DNA from: JBDKVA01 sp039679375
GTDB lineage: Bacteria; Bacillota; Clostridia; Acetivibrionales; DTU013
NCBI GenBank assembly: GCA_039679375.1
Contig: JBDKVA010000102.1
Span: 14,640 to 78,639 of the forward strand
Length of the DNA stretch: 64,000 nt
Reading direction: 5' to 3'
Positions 8,694-18,400 of this stretch are shown here, piece by piece. The position numbers were made by a program, and so were the translations under genes. The notes below the pieces were generated by a model. The model was not told the origin of the DNA. It was given only the letters and a program-made list of their open reading frames with translations, and ran no database searches. Each line of letters begins with the position of its first letter. The stretch's first letter is position 1.

Positions 8694-9916
8694 TAAGTTA
8701 CCAGTGTTCTACCGTTCAGCCTTGCCTGGTCAACATACTTCGCACTGGCCTCAGGGACGGTGACAGCAGCCGGATTGCCATCGCTGACATACTGCCTGTC
8801 TCTTTTCATATTTGCAAGCCACCAGGTGAGGTCGGAATCTACGGGTGTTATCCCGGGAGATCTTACCCTGTGGGTCGACAGAGGGTCAAATTTGATGCTG
8901 AACGGCGATGGAGCAGGATCCCAGCCAACCTCCATAAGAGCAAGGTTCTCGTACTGTACTCCTTCAAACTCGCCTTTTATCACATACTGCTTCAAATCCT
9001 TTGACGGAGCGCCGAACGGAAGCGAAAAAGTGGTAAAAGTATAGTCGGGAATCAGTTCGTACATTTTCTTCTGGTTGCCGCCTATCTCCTCCTGTATTTT
9101 TGCTGCAGTTTTGGCTTCTTTCAAATTAATGTGCAAATAGGTGTGATTTCCAAGTTCAAAGCCTTTGCTTCTTAAATATTCCAGTCTTTGTGAAACCGTT
9201 CCCACCGCACCGAAGGTCTGGCATCCAAGGTTGATATAAAAGGTGCCCTTCGTACCAAAATCAGGATGGGTCTTATTGAATTCCTCCAGTATTCCGACAG
9301 CAGACCGGGGATTTGCTTTTAGCGTTCCGCTCTCGTCGATCAGATTGAATTGTCCTGCTGTGCCGTCGTCAAAAGTAAATACCATCGGGATGCATCCTGC
9401 CGGAGTATCGATATTGCCGTTCAGGTAGTCGTTCAGGCTGATAAGCCTGTAGTCCATGGAATACAAGGTGTCAAGAAGCTTTTTAAAAGCATCAAAGGTC
9501 ATAGTATATTCCTTGTTACCTTTTTTATATTCTTCAATAAAGTTGTGGAACATCACAACCATAATCCGGCCTGTTTCATCAGGCTTAACCGCATTTAGGT
9601 CAATCTCCGGAACGGCGTCCCGCTGCACAGAGCTATCCGTTGATCCGGTGCCGTTATCTGCCGGGACAGTTCCATTCTTCTCTGTACCGGTGTTGTTTTT
9701 TGCCGCGTCTGTGCCATTTCCGTCAGCAACGTCCTTCGATCCGCCATTTCTATGGTCTGCGGTACCTTGCGGCTGCGATATGGGACCGGGTAAGCTATCA
9801 TCCATCTGCAGCTTTACACTTGAACAGCCCTGCAGCAACAAAGCCGGTATCATTGCGGCTATATATATAAAGATGATCATTGAGACTTTTATAAAATAAT
9901 TTTTAGCGTTTTTCAT
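8690..9916 (-). CDS. Polysaccharide deacetylase lipoprotein (NodB domain)
   Basis: 408 aa. Residues 1-31 form a lipoprotein signal with Cys31 in the lipobox LLQGC, so the protein is anchored outside the cell. Residues 32-105 are a Gly/Asn/Thr/Asp-rich linker. The carbohydrate esterase family 4 domain has TFDDG (181-185) and the metal-binding HxxxH as HTYLH (258-262). It should remove N-acetyl groups from peptidoglycan or another surface glycan. The start is placed at ATG 9916 because CGGAG lies seven bases upstream and this gives a proper lipoprotein signal; an in-frame ATG at 9961 would put 15 residues before it. It has no sigma-K-type promoter, so membership in the acyl island is doubtful. 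Confidence 0.85.
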   Translation of the reverse strand: MKNAKNYFIKVSMIIFIYIAAMIPALLLQGCSSVKLQMDDSLPGPISQPQGTADHRNGGSKDVADGNGTDAAKNNTGTEKNGTVPADNGTGSTDSSVQRDAVPEIDLNAVKPDETGRIMVVMFHNFIEEYKKGNKEYTMTFDAFKKLLDTLYSMDYRLISLNDYLNGNIDTPAGCIPMVFTFDDGTAGQFNLIDESGTLKANPRSAVGILEEFNKTHPDFGTKGTFYINLGCQTFGAVGTVSQRLEYLRSKGFELGNHTYLHINLKEAKTAAKIQEEIGGNQKKMYELIPDYTFTTFSLPFGAPSKDLKQYVIKGEFEGVQYENLALMEVGWDPAPSPFSIKFDPLSTHRVRSPGITPVDSDLTWWLANMKRDRQYVSDGNPAAVTVPEASAKYVDQARLNGRTLVTY

Positions 9917-10142
9917 CTTTTGCTCCGTTTCAATTGTAAAAGTACACATACTTAAAAACACTGCACTGGATACATCATATCTATTTTAGATTAACATAAG
10001 CGGTATAAACAAAGCAACCTGCTTATCATATTTTCATGTATTATGTCTATTACAATTATTATTTGTATAGATAGACACGATAACCATGGAATTTGTTCCA
10101 TGCCTGCCGGATTTTTTGTCGAATTTGAGAAAAAAATTTAAC

Positions 10143-10171
10143 TTAACAGACAGTCCGGCATATGATACAAT
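10143..10171 (+). promoter_or_regulatory. Sigma-A-type promoter of the aspS leader
   Basis: TTAACA (10143-10148), 17 bp, TACAAT (10166-10171). Transcription would start near 10178, about 300 nt ahead of the synthetase gene. Confidence 0.6.
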
Positions 10172-10177
10172 AATAGA

Positions 10178-10405
10178 AAATTTGGGAGGGTTTCTACCAT
10201 GCTTATTTATCATTTCAATCTCGATAATGATATTTAGCACTTGTCCTTGATATATGTCACAGGGCAAGTGCTTCCAGCAGTTGTACCTGTGATATGGCAA
10301 AGTATATCTCAATATCTTTTTCTGGGTATCCTGCCGTATTGGTACAATTTGTGACCGTGCGGTTTTTTATTAACAATTTTAATATACAATGAAGGGGGTG
10401 GTATT
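10178..10405 (+). ncRNA. Structured leader RNA with attenuator upstream of aspS (unassigned class)
   Basis: The 5' leader contains a hairpin 10237-10246/10262-10271 (nine Watson-Crick pairs and one wobble). Part of its right half, TCACAGG at 10257-10263, can instead pair with CCTGTGA at 10286-10292, so the two folds exclude each other. A terminator-like hairpin (10334-10362) with six Ts follows. This is the layout of a transcription attenuator. The canonical T-box 14-mer is not present, although TGGTAC occurs in the terminator stem. I cannot assign it to a known riboswitch. Confidence 0.45.
10334..10368 (+). terminator. Leader terminator (attenuator) before aspS
   Basis: CCGTAT-T-GGT at 10334-10343 pairs with ACCGTGCGG at 10354-10362 (nine pairs, two of them wobble, one bulge), followed by TTTTTT at 10363-10368. 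It lies about 115 nt before the synthetase start in the same direction. Confidence 0.5.
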
Positions 10406-10495
10406 ATGCGGCATACAGATTATGCCGGAGCAGATACTGTCCATAAATTGTTCCGGATAAAAAAATTTATGGAGGTAATATTATGTCAGCTATAA
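10406..10495 (+). CDS. Short upstream ORF (29 aa) overlapping aspS start
   Basis: ATG at 10406 behind a strong AAGGGGGTGG ribosome site; ends at TAA 10493-10495, 13 bases inside the synthetase gene in another frame. The peptide begins MRHTDYAGADTVHKLF. Likely a leader peptide coupling translation into aspS. No homology is claimed. Confidence 0.4.
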   Translation: MRHTDYAGADTVHKLFRIKKFMEVILCQL

Positions 10496-11808
10496 ATAGC
10501 AGATCGAATTCTGCCCATACAGAAGCAGAAGAGCTTAAAAATAAAATTGGCCAAACCGTCCTGATACATGGGGTCATATACAAAATACGTGAAATGAGCG
10601 GATTTGCATTTGTACTTCTGCAAACAAAACGTCAGTTGGTACAATGCGTATGGTCAAGCGAATTTTCCTCTTATCCGGTATCCGGGCTTTCATGCAATAT
10701 GAGCGTCGTCATTGAAGGACAGGTTGTATCGGAAGCACGGAGCAAGACCGGCTTCGAACTGCGGATCAAAGACTGCAGAGTTCTTTCCCGTCCACAAAAC
10801 GAACCGCCTGTCGTTATCAACGGCAAAGAGGTCGCCGTATCGCTTGACACACTTCTGGATTACCGCCCTATAACGTTGAGGAATTGCAGAGAACGAGCAA
10901 TTTTTAAAATCCAGGAGGGCATTGCTGCAGGATTCAGGAGGTTTCTAACCGGGAACTGCTTTACCGAGATCCATACGCCTAAAATCGTTTTCTCCGGTGC
11001 GGAAGGCGGAGCAAATATATTCAAGCTGGGCTATTTCGGAAAGGAGGCATATCTGGCGCAAAGTCCGCAATTCTACAAGCAGATCATGGTCGGCATTTAT
11101 GAACGGGTGTTTGAAATTGCTCCGGTATTCCGTGCAGAAAAGCATCATACTTCGCGCCATATAAATGAATATACAAGCGTAGACCTTGAAATGGGATTTA
11201 TAGAAAGCTTTACTGAGCTGATGACACTCGAAACCGGAATGATCATCGAAGCACTTAGCTTTTTAGAGGAGAATTACAGTGACGAGATCGCACTTTTGAA
11301 GACCAGGATTCCGTTTGTGTCTGACATTCCGGCAATCCGGTTCAACGATGCCAAGGAAATGGTAGCAAAGGCCTACAATCGTGAAATAACCGACTTTGAG
11401 GATTTTGAGCCTGAAGAGGAAAAATTGCTTTGTGAACTGATAAAAAAGCAAGCAAATAGCGATTTTGTCTTTGTTACGCATTACAGGTCGTCAAAACGGC
11501 CATTTTATGCAATGGACACGCCGGGTGAACCGCAGTTAACCGAGAGCTTCGACTTGCTGTTCCGCGGCGTTGAGGTAACAACAGGCGGACAGCGTATACA
11601 CGACTATAACATGCAGGTGGAAAAAATGCTTGCGCGCGGTATGAATGTCGAGTCTTTCGGAAGTTATCTCATGGCTCACAAATATGGCCTGCCGCCGCAC
11701 GGCGGGCTGGGTATCGGCCTGGAAAGGTTCACCGCGCAGCTTCTGGGGCTTCCCAACGTACGGCAGGCAACGCTGTTTCCAAGGGATACCGAAAGGCTGG
11801 AACCGTAA
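10483..11808 (+). CDS. aspS: Aspartyl-tRNA synthetase, archaeal/non-discriminating type (AspRS2)
   Basis: 441 aa, much shorter than the roughly 590-aa bacterial AspRS because it lacks the GAD insertion. N-terminal OB-fold anticodon domain (about 20-110), then the class II catalytic core with motif 2 FEIAPVFRAEKHH and motif 3 GIGLERFTAQLLG near the C-terminus. It charges tRNA-Asp and, if non-discriminating, tRNA-Asn as well, which GatCAB then amidates. GGAGG stands seven bases before the ATG. Preceded by a structured leader and short ORF. In Clostridia an extra archaeal-type AspRS often coexists with the bacterial one; whether this is the only copy cannot be seen here. AsnRS is the main alternative. 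Confidence 0.82.
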   Translation: MSAINSRSNSAHTEAEELKNKIGQTVLIHGVIYKIREMSGFAFVLLQTKRQLVQCVWSSEFSSYPVSGLSCNMSVVIEGQVVSEARSKTGFELRIKDCRVLSRPQNEPPVVINGKEVAVSLDTLLDYRPITLRNCRERAIFKIQEGIAAGFRRFLTGNCFTEIHTPKIVFSGAEGGANIFKLGYFGKEAYLAQSPQFYKQIMVGIYERVFEIAPVFRAEKHHTSRHINEYTSVDLEMGFIESFTELMTLETGMIIEALSFLEENYSDEIALLKTRIPFVSDIPAIRFNDAKEMVAKAYNREITDFEDFEPEEEKLLCELIKKQANSDFVFVTHYRSSKRPFYAMDTPGEPQLTESFDLLFRGVEVTTGGQRIHDYNMQVEKMLARGMNVESFGSYLMAHKYGLPPHGGLGIGLERFTAQLLGLPNVRQATLFPRDTERLEP

Positions 11809-12109
11809 GGGCTTGTAAGCAAAGGCAGACCGGCAGCTTATGAGTTTGAGGCTGCGTGAACAAGCCGGATCTGGAGCCGGACCAGCTTGTTGCAGTAAAA
11901 TCAATAATAGGTAGACTGCACAGTATTATTAGTATGGTCTACCTGTTATTTTTATTATATAAGGTTGTTCACTCTAGCCATTCTTCTAATGTACAGTAGT
12001 TGTCAGTAAAAGCCCGTTCAGTACATCTGCCCATTTCTTTTTATCCCCCTTCTAAATGATAGGGTAGACTGCTACACCTACCCTTGAAATTCATACATAT
12101 ACTTTGATC
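11809..12109. other. Intergenic region with two GGTAGAC hairpins
   Basis: No ORF worth calling. The ten bases GGTAGACTGC occur twice (11910-11919 and 12063-12072), each as the left arm of a hairpin. The first is a likely aspS terminator (separate entry). The second pairs AGGGTAG (12061-12067) with CTACCCT (12078-12084) just downstream of the immunity gene on the minus strand, without a clear T-run. Confidence 0.5.
11910..11956 (+). terminator. Terminator after aspS
   Basis: GGTAGAC (11910-11916) pairs with GTCTACC (11937-11943); the T-rich stretch TGTTATTTTTATT follows. About 100 nt after the aspS stop. Confidence 0.55.
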
Positions 12110-12424
12110 CTAATCGGGAATGTCAATATTTTTCGCCCAATCATCAAATCCAAAATGTGATAACTTAGTTTTTATTCCATCTATTTCATCCTTTGATGGT
12201 TTATCTGTTGATGCCGACCTGTAAACATCATTTAAGGCAAAAGCATAGTCCTTTTTTGTAAATTTTGCAATTACTTTTGCGAGGTTCTCATCACACATAA
12301 AATGATATAAGCATCCTAGTAATGGAAAGTATTCGTTATCTTCAATTCCATTAGGAAAAGCATCAGTAAGCATTTTATAAGTCTTTTCTAAAGGATTTGG
12401 CAAATCCATATTGTTGTCTTTCAT
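12110..12424 (-). CDS. Probable immunity protein for the RHS toxin (DUF3349-like)
   Basis: 104 aa, soluble, acidic helical protein. It begins 30 nt after the stop of the giant RHS gene in the same direction, the classical place for a polymorphic-toxin immunity gene. The pattern YFPLLGCLYHFMCDENLAKV, a central variable helix and a C-terminal DEI..IKTKL...GFDDW resemble the DUF3349 family from memory. It would bind and neutralise the PIN-like C-terminal domain of the toxin inside the producing cell. AAGGAGAG precedes the ATG by seven bases. Immunity function is inferred from position. Confidence 0.65.
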   Translation of the reverse strand: MKDNNMDLPNPLEKTYKMLTDAFPNGIEDNEYFPLLGCLYHFMCDENLAKVIAKFTKKDYAFALNDVYRSASTDKPSKDEIDGIKTKLSHFGFDDWAKNIDIPD

Positions 12425-12454
12425 TTTTAGTCTCTCCTTGTTTCATAAATTTAT

Positions 12455-15400
12455 TTACCTTTTAGTTAATGGTACAGGATCATGCAAGAAAGCATCAAAA
12501 TCAACGCCTTGTGCTTGTGATCCTCTTAAAAACTTAGCGTCAGAAGTCATTGTTGTAATTCCCATATTGTCAGCAGTTCCAAATATAATTTTATCATTTG
12601 CACCTACAGAACCAGTAATTTTCAAAGATGAAGCTCTTGCTGTAGGATTATCCGGAATGATCTTAACCCTATTTAAAAATCTTTGTGCTCTTGCTTGTTC
12701 AAGTGGACCCGCAATACCATTTACGATATTTTTAAACTCTCCGACCGCCGTATCAGTCATTACCATTTGCTTCCCGTTAACAAATGACTTAAGCTGACCC
12801 CTTATTGGTGAGCCATCAGAAACAAATGCATTGGCTGTTCCTGTGTCGATATTTACATATTTGGCCTCGGACGCTCCCGTACCTAGTTTGACATTCCCTT
12901 TATTGCTTTTTATTTGTGCAGATTTTGCATAGCTACGGATTACAGGCTGAGGTTCGGTTGTTCCGGCTTTTCCGAAGCCTGCCATACCGGCACTGAGTAT
13001 ACCATCTGCAGTTCCATTTATCGCTGCCTCAATATACGGATACTTATTAAAATACTCTCTTACTTGAGGTCTGTTGTCGGATAACGCTCCCGTAAAGCCA
13101 CTTGTCAGCCAATCCTTGTTGAAATTTGTTTGATATTCCTCGGTTGGAATATTCGCAATTCCTCCAGCTATACCTTTAGCGGTACCTTCCAAGCCTTTTG
13201 TTATCCACATCAGCGGATTTTCCACGCGTCCTGCATACTTTGCGCCTGTATATGCAGCATTGAATGGAACTGCAGCAGCTTTAAGTATTGGTTTTGCTAC
13301 ATAATTTGCACTTCCATTTGCTAAATGGGCAATTATCTTGTCCGTTGTTGATCCGCTGATATTAATAATTTCAAATGCTTCTTCTCTGTTTTCCTTGCTG
13401 CCTAGAGCTTCGTATCCTATTTTTGTTTTTAGTACATTTTCTCCGATTACTGTCCCTACAACTCTCCCAAATGAGCCTTCCTTATTATTCTCCCTTATTG
13501 TCTGGAGATCTTCCGCAAGGTCATCACTAGTAAATGATCTCCAAGCAGCTTTTATATTGCTGGCAAAATCCCACCAATCTCCTGCTGCATGTCCTGAATA
13601 ATCCCAGTATATTAATGGATTATTGCTGCAATATGTGTACAAATTCAAACTCAGCGGATCGTTTGGATTACCGGTGTAAGTGTCTTCCTGGAGGAAGCGA
13701 GCTGTTGCCGGGTCATACATTCTGGCATTGAGGTAGTACAGGCCTGTCTCACTGTCATATTGGTATCCGGCGAAGGTTATGCTGTTGCTGGCATAGCCTG
13801 TTGTATCTGTTATGCTGCCAAAGCTGTCGTAGTAGTAGGTTGCTGCTATGGTTCCGTCGGGTTTAATCAGAGCGGTGACATCGGCGTGGCCATTGTACAT
13901 GTAGTAGTAGGTTGTGCCGTCTGCCGACCTCATTAGGAGGTTGGTTCCGTATACGTTCCTTGCAGACTGGTTTCCTGAGCCGTCCAGTTCCAGCACTACT
14001 TTATCATACTCATAGAGGTATCTGGTCAATACGCCATTGACCGACTTGCTGACTCTCAGGCCTTCACCGTTATAAGTATTTGAAATACTGCTGCTTTCGG
14101 GAGTTTGGGTAGATATCAGCTGGTTACGCAGGTCGTATGCATGCACGGTCACCTGCACCGGCTGCGCTACTCCGCCGATATATGGGGTCTTTGTTACAGT
14201 CAGGGTGTTGCCGTTGTTGTCGTAGCCATACGCTAATGCTTCCGTCGTAATATTATTCAGCTTGGTAGTGGTGCCGGTTAAGCAGTTTTGGTTGTTGTAT
14301 GTATAGGTTGTTGCCGTTGTGTTTGCTCCCAGCACGGTTGTCTCGCTGATTCTGTTGCCTGCAGCGTCGTAGGCATATGTCGTGCACTTCCCTGCAGGCT
14401 CGGTCACGGTCAAAAGCCTGTTCAATGCATCGTAGGTATAGGTCGTAATCCCCTTGCCATCGGTCTTTTGGGTCTGGTTATGAGCAGCGTCGTATTCATA
14501 AGAGTAAGAATCCAGTACGGTGCCGTCACTATTTTTATTTGTCAATGTCCACAGCAGGCCGTCATTGTAGTAAGTGTAATCCTCTCTGGCTCCTCCTGGG
14601 TAGATAACATTCTTTCTGCTTCCGTTGGCGTAATACTCATAAGTGGTGATTTGACCGTCAGCGCTTACCTTCCATAGCCTTCCTGCCTTGTCATATACCT
14701 TTTCGGTAACATTTCCCTTGGGATCAGTGGCAGTTTCCTTTATACAGCCTGCTTCTACACCGGAAATTATATCATACCCGTATGTGCTTGTCCCTATATT
14801 TGGCACTGCCTTTGTGAGAACCCAGTTCAATGCGTCATACGTCCTGACAGTTGTGCCTGTGCTGTCTGCCATGGTGAGCTGGTTACCATTTCCGTCATAG
14901 GTGTAAGTGATGGAAACCCCGCCTGCCGTCCCAGATACCAACCTTCCATGGCAGTCATAGACATAGTTGCTGGTATTGCCGTTGCGGTCGGTTTTTGTTG
15001 CCAGGCTGCCATCGGCGTAATAAGTGTAAGCTTCTACTCTGGCATTGTCATAGGTGTAACTTCCCGTCTGGCCTGTCCTGCCGCCATTGTTGATTTTACG
15101 TATTGCTTTGTTGGCGGCGTTATATTCGTAAGTGGTTACGTTTCCCTTGCCGTCGGACTGGGTAAGCAGGTTTCCATTTGCGTCGTAAGTGTACTGTGTC
15201 GTCTCATTCTTCGCATTCTTTACGCTTATCAGCCTGTTATACTCGTCATAGGTGTAGGTAGTCGTATTGTTCCTGCCATCTTTTTTAGTGCCGATATTGC
15301 CCACATTATCATAAGTCTGGCTTGCTTCATGGCCTAACGGGTCGATGGTTTTCAGCAACCTGTTATTGCGGTCATATTCGTATTGCGTCAAATTACCCAA

Positions 15401-18400
15401 TGCGTCAATGGATTTTATCTGTGCATTATTATGGTTGTATTCTATTTTCTCTATGCTGACTCCATAGGCGTCCTTCTTCTCCACCAGCCTGTTCAGCGGG
15501 TCATAGACAAAGACCTTCTTGTTTCCCCTCAAGTCGGTCTCTTCCAGAACGTTCCCGTTGGCATCGTATTCATACCCTGTGGTCTGCACTATGCCGGATA
15601 CGGTGACAGACACGGTTTTCAGCCTGTTTAAGTCGTCATATGACTTTTGGGTGGTGTTGCCGTTCCCGTCTGTTTCAAAGCGGATGTTGCCATTTTTATC
15701 GTATGCCATGGATGTGGTGATGCTTTGTGTGCCGTCCTGCTTCTTCTGCGTATGGGACAGCACCCTGCCCTGAGCGTCATATGTATATTCATCTGCGGTT
15801 CCCAGGCTGTCCTGCTGTGTTATCAGGTTGCCCACGTTATCATATTGGAAGGTCACCGTATTGGAAGGAATGGTCGTATCCCCCGGATAAACCGTCCTTC
15901 GCACCTTTCCCAGCGCAGTATATTCGTAAACCGTGGTGTTACCGTTTCCATCCGAACCGGTTATGAGGTTCCCCGTCAGGTCATATGTGTTGGTTTCCAT
16001 TAGCTTTTCCGGATCGCTTAAGGTTTTCCGGATCGTTGCCTGAAGCAGGTTTCCGGCATCGTCGTAGTAGTATGCCTTTATGGCTCCCTTTGCGTCCGTT
16101 TCGCTAATCTTCCTGCCCAGCGCGTCATAGCCGTATTTCACTGTATAGGAAAGACCTCTCTGTCCGGAGACCGGGTCTTTAACAGTGATGGGCCTGTTTG
16201 CCAGGTCATAAGTATATTCGGTTCCGTGACCCGTGTTGATTTTATCCTGCGGCGTAGCTCCGGTACCAGCTTCATAGCCTAAAGCATCCAGTTCTTTGAT
16301 GACATTTCCGTTGGCGTTATACTTATATGCACCGGATATGTATGAAACCCACTGCTGGGTTGCAGTATCGCAGTATGTTTGGGTTTGGGTAATCACTCTG
16401 CCAGTCTTATCGTATGCAAACTGTGTCCGGTTCATCTGGCTTAAATCTTTTGCCGCGTCGTAATTCGCAGGTGCAACCTCCGCCAGCTTCCTTCCGGCAC
16501 GGTCATACCAGTACCCGGTCGTGCCCGACTCTGCATCTGTGACGGTTTCCGGGAAGCCTCTGCTATCATATATGTAGGATGTCATGTTTCCATTTGCATC
16601 CCATTCATAGACAATATTACCCTCCCAGTTGTATTCCGTGGCAGTGGTTATGTTCACAGGGCTGCCGGATTCGTCTGTCCCGGGCACGTTGGTTCCTGTG
16701 GTACGGTTCATTTGATCATATGTGAATGTGATGGTTACATTGCCGGGGTCTGTCTGCGTTTTGAGGTTTCCGTTTTTGTCATAAGTGAAAGCAGTGACAA
16801 GTATGAGGTCCTCGTCATTATCAAAGTTATAGCCGGAAATATCTCCCTTTCGGACATGTACCTTCTTTTGAACTGGTTTTCCCAAGTGGTTGTTGATGTA
16901 TTCCACGGTGTTCTTTTCTGTCGGTGTAGTGTATGTTTCTTCCGCAGATACGTATCCATCGGAATCATACCGGTATTCTTTCCTTCTTCCCTCTCCATCG
17001 GTGACAGATTTTACATTGCCGTTACGGTAATAGTCATAAGCTGTCACCGCGAAGGCCGCTGGGACGCTGTACAGCGAAACCAGCTCTTTGCCGAGCTTGA
17101 CCTGCTTTTGCCTTCCGATCTTGTCATAAGTGATTTTCTTATAGGCGTATAGTGAAGCTCCCACAGGCGTCCACTGCTCATTCAGCCGGTTCTGCCCGTC
17201 GTACTTATAGTATGTGACGCTCCCGCGCGCGTCGGTGGTGGTGCTTACGGTCCCATTTGCATAATATGCGGTTGATTGGATGGCGCCATCCGGATTCTGC
17301 TTTGTGATTTCCCTCCCTGCATAATCATAGGTGCATACTGTTACAGCGGTTTCGGTATCGTTAAGGTAGAGCGTATGGGTTCGTTTCGTCTTCCCGCCTG
17401 ATAATATTTCATAGCTGTATTCTTCAAGGATTATTTCATCGGATGATGCACTGCCCTTGAAAAATACCTTTTGTATACGGTTCATTACATCGTATTCATA
17501 CCGGTAGACACCACCGTCAGGATTAACCTCTGTCAGCTTGTTTCCATAAATGTCGTATGTATATGTATATGTATTGTTTTCAGAATCTGTTTCGGTATTT
17601 ATTTTCCCATTATCGTAATAGGTGTATCTGTAGCCATGGTTTCCGCTGTATGTATGTCCTGTAATATTATCCAATGAAGAATCATATAGGTTCGGGGATA
17701 CTTCTTTTGTCTTTCTGCCGGTCATGTCATAAGTAGTCCGCGTGGTTTCCCCTCCATGGAGGATCGCCCTTTCCAGTCTACCGCACGGATCGTAGGTGTA
17801 TTCGGTGCGATAGCCCATGGGGGATACTCCCGCTGTCTTCCACCCGATGCTGTTATATTCATATGTAGTAAGAAGGCCGGTTTCCGGGTCGCTTACGGTT
17901 TTTACATTTCCATCGGGATAATATGTATAGTTGGTGATGTCTTCCTCCGGGTCGGTCATGTTTTTCAATAACCCTCTTGCCTTATATCCAAGCTGCTGGC
18001 ATTCCGTATCGGTGTAATAGGTATACAGAGTGATGGCGAAGAGTAATTCGTCGCAGCCTTCAGTGTATATGTCCGTACCGTTTAGCGGCTGTGCCTTTTT
18101 CAGGAGGTTTTTCATATCAACATCGTATATGTAGAAGGTGCATTTGCCCTGCTCGTCCTTTTCAGAGATCAAGTTATTCCTGCTGTCGTAGGTCATTGTT
18201 TTTGTGCTGCTGTCGGGGTTGGTGATTTGGGTTATGTTGCCGCTGGCATCTCTCTGATATTGTGTTTTATTGCCGTTCCGGTCGGTGACGCTTTTTTCCT
18301 CCCAATACTTGTTGACGCCGTTACCATCCTTGAAGTATTCGACCAGGGTAGCTTTGCCCTCCTGGTCAGTGTTGTTTGTGACCGAATAGGAACTGTCGTA

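Noticed and set aside
8690..9916. Polysaccharide deacetylase as a seventh member of the sigma-K island
   Set aside because: No AC-N17-CATAnnnTA site found upstream on the minus strand; only adjacency supports membership.
10189..10210. GGGAGGGTTTCTACC resembles the J2/3 core of purine riboswitches
   Set aside because: The P2 loop GANAUGG and the closing P1 partner are missing, so no purine aptamer can be drawn.
10034..10312. 92-aa ORF on the minus strand in the aspS leader
   Set aside because: No ribosome site, no protein-like composition, and it lies over the promoter and leader hairpins of aspS.
10395..10412. AGGGGGTGGTATTATGCGG resembles the T-box antiterminator 14-mer
   Set aside because: The ACCGCG half is not present and the site functions better as the ribosome site of the short ORF.
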